DNA of 10,483 bases from CAYNFT01 sp964396535 (GTDB taxonomy: Bacteria > Chloroflexota > Dehalococcoidia > Dehalococcoidales > UBA2162). The stretch is taken from positions 1 to 10,483 of the forward strand of contig CAYNFT010000075.1 in the NCBI GenBank assembly GCA_964396535.1, in the 5' to 3' direction. Positions 6,401 to 10,483 of the stretch are shown here, in pieces (the stretch's first letter is position 1; every line of letters begins with the position of its first letter). The position numbers and the translations under genes are program-made. The notes below the pieces were generated by a model, which ran no database searches, was not told the DNA's origin, and saw nothing but the letters and a program-made list of their open reading frames with translations.

Positions 6401-8779
6401 ATGAGAAGATTCAAACATATAAATGTATCCTCAGTAGAAGAAGCAACATCAATCCTCAAGGAACATGGGGGAAAGGCGAGGGTCATCGCCGGTGGCACAG
6501 ACCTGTTGGGCCAGATGAAGGACAACATATTGCCTGAGTACCCGGAGGTCATAGTAAATATCAAGACTATTTCAGGTCTGGACTATATTAGAGAGGAAGG
6601 CAAGACGCTGAGGATAGGCGCTCTAACCAGGCTAGAGGACATAGCCAAGGACAGGACGGTAAAGGACAGGTATAGCATACTGGCTGAGGCAGCGCAGAGG
6701 ACAGCTTCACCACATATCAGGGAGGCGGGCAGTATAGGAGGCAACATCTGTCAAAGCAACAGGTGCTGGTACTACTGGGTTCCTGACAACATATTCCACT
6801 GCCTGAGGAAAGGTGGCAGAGTGTGCTACGCTTTAACCGGGGATGGGAGATACCATTCAATATTCGGGGGCACAAGAGTAAATGGCACACCCTGCTCCAC
6901 AGATTGCCCGGCTAACGTGGATATACCTTCATACCTGAGCGAAATCAGAGACGGCGACCTGACTGGAGCTGCCGAAATACTGCTCAATTTCAACCCTTTT
7001 CCGGCAATAACGGGGAGAGTCTGCCCCCATTACTGCGAGAGCGAGTGCAATCGAGGTAATCTCGATGAGCCGATATCCATCAGGGGTGTCGAACGTTTCA
7101 TGGGTGATTATATCCTCGAAAATGCAGATGAGATGGTTAAATCTCCGCAAAGTGAGACCAAAAAGAGCGTAGCCATTGTAGGTTCTGGACCGGCCGGCCT
7201 TTCGGCCGCCTATTACCTCAGGATGCTTGGCCACAGCGTAACCGTCTTTGAGGCTATGGAAGAGCCAGGGGGAATGCTTACCTATGGTATACCGCCGTAC
7301 AGGCTGCCAAAGGACGTTGTCAGGAGGCAGATTAAAGCTCTTGAGGGAGTGGGAATACAATTTAATCTTGGTACTAATGTAGGTAAGAATACCAAATTGG
7401 AAGAGCTTATGAACAGCTTTGATGCTGTATTCCTGGCCTGCGGAGCCTGGAAAGAAATGCCATTGGGAATAAAGGGAGAGCAGTTGATGATGTCCGGCAC
7501 GGAGTTCCTGAGAAATTTGAATCTAGGGATTAGAGAGGTTCCCGGCAGGAAAGTTGCTGTGATAGGCGGAGGAAATGTCGCTATAGATGTCGCCAGGACG
7601 CTGTTGAGACTTGGAGCTAAGCCTGTGATTATTTACCGGCGTAGCAAGGCGGAGATGCCAGCCGTAAAGGAGGAGGTTGATAGGGCTGAGCAGGAAGGTA
7701 TCAAAATTCAGTTCCTTACCCTGCCAGTGGAAGTGTCTGAAAAGGGTGGCAGGATAGTCCTTCAGTGCACAAGAATGGAACTCGGGCCTTTAGACGAGAC
7801 TGGAAGACCCCGGCCAGTACCCATAGAGGGCTCCGGATTCGCAACTGAGTTTGATGCTGTGATAAAAGCAACCGGGGAAGAACCAGACACTTCTCTTATC
7901 CCCGGCGAGTTCCTTGATGAGACAGGACGTCTGAAAGTAGCTGCCTCCGGGCATTATTTGGGTAAAAATGTGTTTGCTGGAGGGGATTTCGTTACTGGCC
8001 CGTCAACAGTCGTTGAAGCCATAGCTGCCGGAAGGAAAGCGGCAAGCTCTATAGACCGATATCTTGGGGGGACGGGAATACAAAGTAAAGAGAAGGACAG
8101 GGAGGCTGTTAAGCTCCCTGAGAAGTTTAACAATTCATATCTTAAGAAGACAAGCAGAGTTAATGCGCCGGAACTCCCGGTATCCGAGAGAATTAAGAGC
8201 CTGGATGTTGAGGATGTTGGTGGCTTGACCTTGAGCGAGGTCGAGGTAGAGGCAAATAGATGTTTCAATTGTGGATGTGTGGCAGTTAATTCATCGGACC
8301 TAGCCCCGGCGTTGATAGTTCTGGACTCTAAAATCAAAACCACGAAGAGAGTTATTGAAGCGGAAAAGTTCTTTACCGTGGAAGGCGATAAGACAACGGT
8401 TCTGGATGACGATGAGATAGTGGCAGAAATTGAGGTCCCACTACCCGGTGCTGGCATCAGGTCAAAGTTCATTAAGTTTGCCATCAGGAAATCAATAGAC
8501 TTCCCGATAGTTAACTGTGCCGCAGCAATAGAGAGTGAAGGAGGAATAGTTAAGACGGCCAGGATATGCTTGAATTCGGTATATAATCAGCCCTACCGGC
8601 CAACCAAGGCCGAGGAGTACATTACAAATAAACCGATTGATGATTCGAGTGCCGAAGGTGCTGCTGAGGCAGCAGTTGCGGATGCGTGTCCATTAACAGA
8701 CAATAAATACAAGATTCAAATAGCAAAGACACTGGTCAAAAGAGCGATATTAGCCTGTAATTCTAAGAAGAAGCCATGA
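6401..8779 (+). CDS. CoxM/HcrB-type FAD subunit with an inserted GltD-like NAD(P)H oxidoreductase module
   Basis: A 792-residue subunit, against about 280-330 for ordinary CoxM/HcrB proteins. Residues 1-157 are the first part of a molybdopterin-dehydrogenase FAD domain: AGGTDLL (30-36), ASPHIREAGSIGGNICQ (102-118), then Cys122, Cys134 and Cys142 in an HcrB-like iron-sulfur segment ending IFGG. Residues 158-625 are a GltD/NfnB-like unit: Fer4_20 domain (CSTDCP 165-170; CPHYCESEC 208-216), FAD loop GSGPAG (261-266), GIPPYRLPK (296-304), NADPH loop GGGNVA (389-394) with YRRSKAEMPA (412-421), and C-terminal FAD motif AGGDFVTGPSTVVEAIAAG (526-544). At 626 the CoxM domain resumes with CVAVNSSDLAPALIVLDSKI and runs through its C-terminal flavoprotein domain (FFTV, LDDDEIVAEIEVP, KSIDFPIVNCA, PYRPTKAEEY, PLTDNKYKIQIAKTLVKRAIL). 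Both parts look intact and in one frame, so this is a nested-domain fusion, not a frameshift artefact. It probably exchanges electrons between the hydroxylase and NAD(P)(H). Confidence 0.93.
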   Translation: MRRFKHINVSSVEEATSILKEHGGKARVIAGGTDLLGQMKDNILPEYPEVIVNIKTISGLDYIREEGKTLRIGALTRLEDIAKDRTVKDRYSILAEAAQRTASPHIREAGSIGGNICQSNRCWYYWVPDNIFHCLRKGGRVCYALTGDGRYHSIFGGTRVNGTPCSTDCPANVDIPSYLSEIRDGDLTGAAEILLNFNPFPAITGRVCPHYCESECNRGNLDEPISIRGVERFMGDYILENADEMVKSPQSETKKSVAIVGSGPAGLSAAYYLRMLGHSVTVFEAMEEPGGMLTYGIPPYRLPKDVVRRQIKALEGVGIQFNLGTNVGKNTKLEELMNSFDAVFLACGAWKEMPLGIKGEQLMMSGTEFLRNLNLGIREVPGRKVAVIGGGNVAIDVARTLLRLGAKPVIIYRRSKAEMPAVKEEVDRAEQEGIKIQFLTLPVEVSEKGGRIVLQCTRMELGPLDETGRPRPVPIEGSGFATEFDAVIKATGEEPDTSLIPGEFLDETGRLKVAASGHYLGKNVFAGGDFVTGPSTVVEAIAAGRKAASSIDRYLGGTGIQSKEKDREAVKLPEKFNNSYLKKTSRVNAPELPVSERIKSLDVEDVGGLTLSEVEVEANRCFNCGCVAVNSSDLAPALIVLDSKIKTTKRVIEAEKFFTVEGDKTTVLDDDEIVAEIEVPLPGAGIRSKFIKFAIRKSIDFPIVNCAAAIESEGGIVKTARICLNSVYNQPYRPTKAEEYITNKPIDDSSAEGAAEAAVADACPLTDNKYKIQIAKTLVKRAILACNSKKKP
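6872..8275 (+). other. Inserted GltD/NfnB-like module inside the FAD subunit gene
   Basis: This segment encodes about residues 158-625 of the FAD subunit. Upstream codons end a CoxM half at IFGG, and downstream codons continue at Cys626, so removing this segment would leave a normal-length CoxM/HcrB protein. The module has all four cysteines for one [4Fe-4S] cluster (169, 208, 212, 216) but lacks the CxxC pair that usually precedes CxxxCP in GltD and NfnB. A CxxC pair instead appears at its far end (Cys621, Cys624, in EANRCFNCG). Exact edges are judged by eye, uncertain by perhaps 10 residues. Confidence 0.85.
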
Positions 8780-9366
8780 TGATACCAGCAATACTATTGG
8801 CGGCTGGTGAATCAAATCGCATGGGTCGCCTAAAGCAAATAATGCCTCTTGGCCAGAGTACTATTTTAGAACAGGCCATTGATAACCTCTTGAATTCGGC
8901 AGTAAGTGAGATTATCGTGGTGCTGGGGTATGGAGCTAAAGAAGTAAGAAAAGCTATAGCCGATAAACCAGTTAAGATAGCAATAAATCCAGATTACCGG
9001 CAGGGGATGAGTACATCCATAATAACTGGACTAAACCTGATTGATAGCCAAGCCCAAGCAGTTATAATTGCCCTGGGTGACCAGCCTTTTGTTGATAGTC
9101 AAACTATCGATAGCTTAATGGAGGCATTTGTGGCTCATAATAGAGGCATTGCTGTCCCGGTTTATCAGGGCAGACGAGGAAATCCCGTTATCTTCGACAT
9201 TAAATACAAAAGCAAACTCTTAAAGCTCAAGGGAGATATTGGTGGCAGAGAAATAATTGACCGGTATTCTGGCGACGTGCTCGAAGTGGCTGTCAACTGT
9301 GAGGGTGTTTGCATTGACATTGATACTATGGACGACTATACTGTTGAGAACAGAAAATCCAAATAA
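8776..9366 (+). CDS. mocA: MocA-type molybdenum cofactor cytidylyltransferase
   Basis: A 196-residue nucleotidyltransferase of the MobA-like NTP_transf_3 family. It should transfer CMP from CTP to molybdopterin, making the cytidine dinucleotide cofactor (MCD) used by many bacterial molybdenum hydroxylases. Motifs are LLAAGESNRMGRLKQ (7-21; the LAAGxSxRMGxxK nucleotide signature), VVLGYGAKEV (48-57), YRQGMSTSI (74-82), ALGDQP with the metal-binding aspartate (99-104), GRRGNPVIFD (132-141), KGDIGGREII (152-161) and IDIDTMDDY (180-188). Its ATG lies in an ATGA overlap with the stop of the FAD subunit, so translation is probably coupled. Location next to the hydroxylase argues for MocA over MobA (GTP-using). 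A sugar-phosphate nucleotidyltransferase is a less likely alternative. Confidence 0.88.
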   Translation: MMIPAILLAAGESNRMGRLKQIMPLGQSTILEQAIDNLLNSAVSEIIVVLGYGAKEVRKAIADKPVKIAINPDYRQGMSTSIITGLNLIDSQAQAVIIALGDQPFVDSQTIDSLMEAFVAHNRGIAVPVYQGRRGNPVIFDIKYKSKLLKLKGDIGGREIIDRYSGDVLEVAVNCEGVCIDIDTMDDYTVENRKSK

Positions 9367-9393
9367 GAGAATATTCGGGAGATAAAATACAAG

Positions 9394-10095
9394 ATGAAAA
9401 ATAATAAAGACAGCTCCGGTAGCTGGCAAGGTGTGATTCAACTCATCATCGGGATTCTGGTATTTGGCTCTATCTGGGGATTGTTTGAGTCTACACTGGG
9501 TGGCTTTCTTAATATGATTATATTCCCCAACAAGGGAGCTATAATGGGTGGCATCGGTATGGCTATCATGGGTGCAGCACTGGCTATTTATCGAAAGCCA
9601 GCCATGCTACCGGGCATCGGTATCGTTGCTGCCTCGTTTAAGTGGCTCAATTCCTGGCTTTTATTTGTACCTGTTAGCGCTGTATATATCATAAATCCAG
9701 CCATGGCCATCATTCTGGAATCACTGGCATTTAGCCTGGTGGTTGCTTTCTTGATGAATCGGATAGAGAAGAATGTCTATGTTGGTGTCTGGGCTGCGTT
9801 TCTGGCCGGTCTGATAAGCGTTACTGCCTATGGCTATTTCAATGTATACATAATGCATGCCCCCCTCTTTGAGCGTATGGGAGTTAGCAGTATTCCTGAA
9901 TTTATCGCCAGCCACGGCGTGATACAGTCGGTTTTCTTTGGCGTACTGGCACCCCTGGGCTATGTGGTGGGTAAGAAGCTGGCAGCTATTGCTTTCCCGT
10001 CTTTAGCACGCAGGCCTGTTTATTATGCGACGTCGGTAGCTATTATCTGCCTTTGCTGGGCAATCAGCGCCGTAGCCGTACTGGCCGGGCTTTAA
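9394..10095 (+). CDS. Polytopic membrane protein, function unknown
   Basis: A 233-residue, strongly hydrophobic protein with about six or seven membrane segments, near residues 12-35, 47-66, 71-99, 102-122, 128-150, 174-195 and 208-230. The conserved-looking region is at the start: IWGLFESTLGGFLN (27-40) followed by FPNKGAIMGGIGMAIMGA (44-61), a Gly-rich pair of helices with a membrane-embedded glutamate (Glu32). I do not recognise a named family. Size and glycine-rich helices recall substrate-binding S components of energy-coupling-factor transporters, but I see no diagnostic motif. It begins 27 bases after mocA with a weak GGGAG site (9377-9381) and ends 7 bases before a P-loop NTPase gene, so the three probably form one transcript. 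The context suggests a link to cofactor or substrate handling. Confidence 0.8.
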   Translation: MKNNKDSSGSWQGVIQLIIGILVFGSIWGLFESTLGGFLNMIIFPNKGAIMGGIGMAIMGAALAIYRKPAMLPGIGIVAASFKWLNSWLLFVPVSAVYIINPAMAIILESLAFSLVVAFLMNRIEKNVYVGVWAAFLAGLISVTAYGYFNVYIMHAPLFERMGVSSIPEFIASHGVIQSVFFGVLAPLGYVVGKKLAAIAFPSLARRPVYYATSVAIICLCWAISAVAVLAGL

Positions 10096-10102
10096 CCAGA
10101 AT

Positions 10103-10483
10103 ATGGTTATTATTGTTACTGGCGACATAGGGATTGGTAAAACTACGGTTTGTGAAAAGGTGGTAAACATAGTCCACAGTTTGGGCTATACTTGTGGTGG
10201 CGTTCTAACATATAAAGCCCCGGATAAAAGCCTCACCATTTTAGATATTCAAACCGGAGAAAAGGCGACCCTGGCCAGCGCTGATAATATATTTGACGGC
10301 CCACGAACTCCCAGATATTCATTCAATCCTGAGGTTATTGATTCTGGCATCAGAGCAATAGACAAAGGAATTAATTCAGACGTTCTGATTGTAGATGAAG
10401 TTGGGTATCTGGAGCTGGGCGGCGAGGGGTTCGTCAATAGCCTGGAGTTAATCAAAGCAGGAAGGGTTAAAAACTCCATTTTG
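10103..10483 (+). CDS. THEP1-like P-loop nucleoside-triphosphatase, N-terminal part
   Basis: The frame from ATG 10103 stays open for 127 codons to the right edge, so the gene is truncated by the window. The start MVIIVTGDIGIGKTT has a Walker A loop at 7-15. GGVLTYKAPDK follows, as in NTPase_1 (THEP1) proteins where the strand after the first helix reads vGGf-t. The segment SDVLIVDEVGYLELGG is a Walker B motif with the DEvG-lEl signature of that family. THEP1 proteins hydrolyse nucleoside triphosphates in vitro; their physiological role is unsettled. The related DUF2478 proteins occur near molybdate and molybdenum cofactor genes, which would suit this position behind mocA. The gap to the membrane protein gene is 7 bases and lacks a clear Shine-Dalgarno, so coupled translation is likely. 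Confidence 0.83.
   Translation, partial: MVIIVTGDIGIGKTTVCEKVVNIVHSLGYTCGGVLTYKAPDKSLTILDIQTGEKATLASADNIFDGPRTPRYSFNPEVIDSGIRAIDKGINSDVLIVDEVGYLELGGEGFVNSLELIKAGRVKNSIL

Noticed and set aside
7954..8484. A 176-codon minus-strand frame inside the FAD subunit
   Set aside because: Low-complexity Ser/Thr/Leu-rich translation antisense to a conserved protein, with no motif.
6401..8779. Frameshift or assembly artefact joining a CoxM gene to a gltD gene
   Set aside because: One uninterrupted frame carries CoxM start, complete GltD unit and CoxM end in nested order. A simple join of neighbours would give an end-to-end fusion, not an insertion with the CoxM remainder afterwards.

Overview
The window holds ten plus-strand genes, two of them cut by the window edges, and one gene remnant. 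Nothing convincing lies on the minus strand. The content suggests an anaerobic bacterium: an oxygen-sensitive 2-hydroxyacyl-CoA dehydratase with its ATP-driven activator, a molybdenum hydroxylase, and an iron-sulfur-rich flavoprotein. Base composition looks balanced. The gene set and protein style fit an uncultured Chloroflexota (Dehalococcoidia-like) or Desulfobacterota lineage, but that is a low-confidence impression, because there is no rRNA or marker gene here.

Layout. (1) 1-985: the end of a 2-hydroxyacyl-CoA dehydratase subunit overlaps the gene for its ASKHA-type activator. (2) 1064-1831: a short-chain dehydrogenase with a strong ribosome binding site. (3) 1832-2248: a region with no intact gene. 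It holds the C-terminal remnant of an FAD-dependent oxidoreductase (about 1865-2074) and a near-consensus sigma-70 type promoter (2168-2196). (4) 2249-3280: a zinc-dependent medium-chain alcohol dehydrogenase, first gene after that promoter. (5) 3358-8779: a three-subunit molybdenum hydroxylase in the order 2Fe-2S subunit, molybdopterin subunit, FAD subunit. (6) 8776-10483: a MocA-type molybdopterin cytidylyltransferase overlapping the FAD subunit by 4 bases, then a polytopic membrane protein and the start of a THEP1-like P-loop NTPase.

The main discovery candidate is the 792-residue third subunit. It is a CoxM/HcrB-type FAD subunit split in the middle of its fold by about 470 residues of a complete NADPH-dependent glutamate-synthase-small-chain (GltD/NfnB-like) module. 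The CoxM half before the insert ends at IFGG (residue 157), and the second half resumes at CVAVNSSDLAPAL (residue 626). This would wire a molybdenum hydroxylase directly to an NAD(P)H:flavin:iron-sulfur module within one chain.

Working model (inference): a substrate is hydroxylated or an aldehyde oxidised at the molybdenum centre. Electrons pass through two [2Fe-2S] clusters to the CoxM FAD and then, through iron-sulfur clusters, to the inserted GltD-like FAD/NAD(P) module, or in the reverse direction. MocA would supply the cytidine dinucleotide form of the cofactor. The two dehydrogenases and the dehydratase system could belong to the same anaerobic catabolic route, perhaps for an aromatic, heterocyclic or hydroxyacid compound. 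The substrate cannot be read from the sequence.
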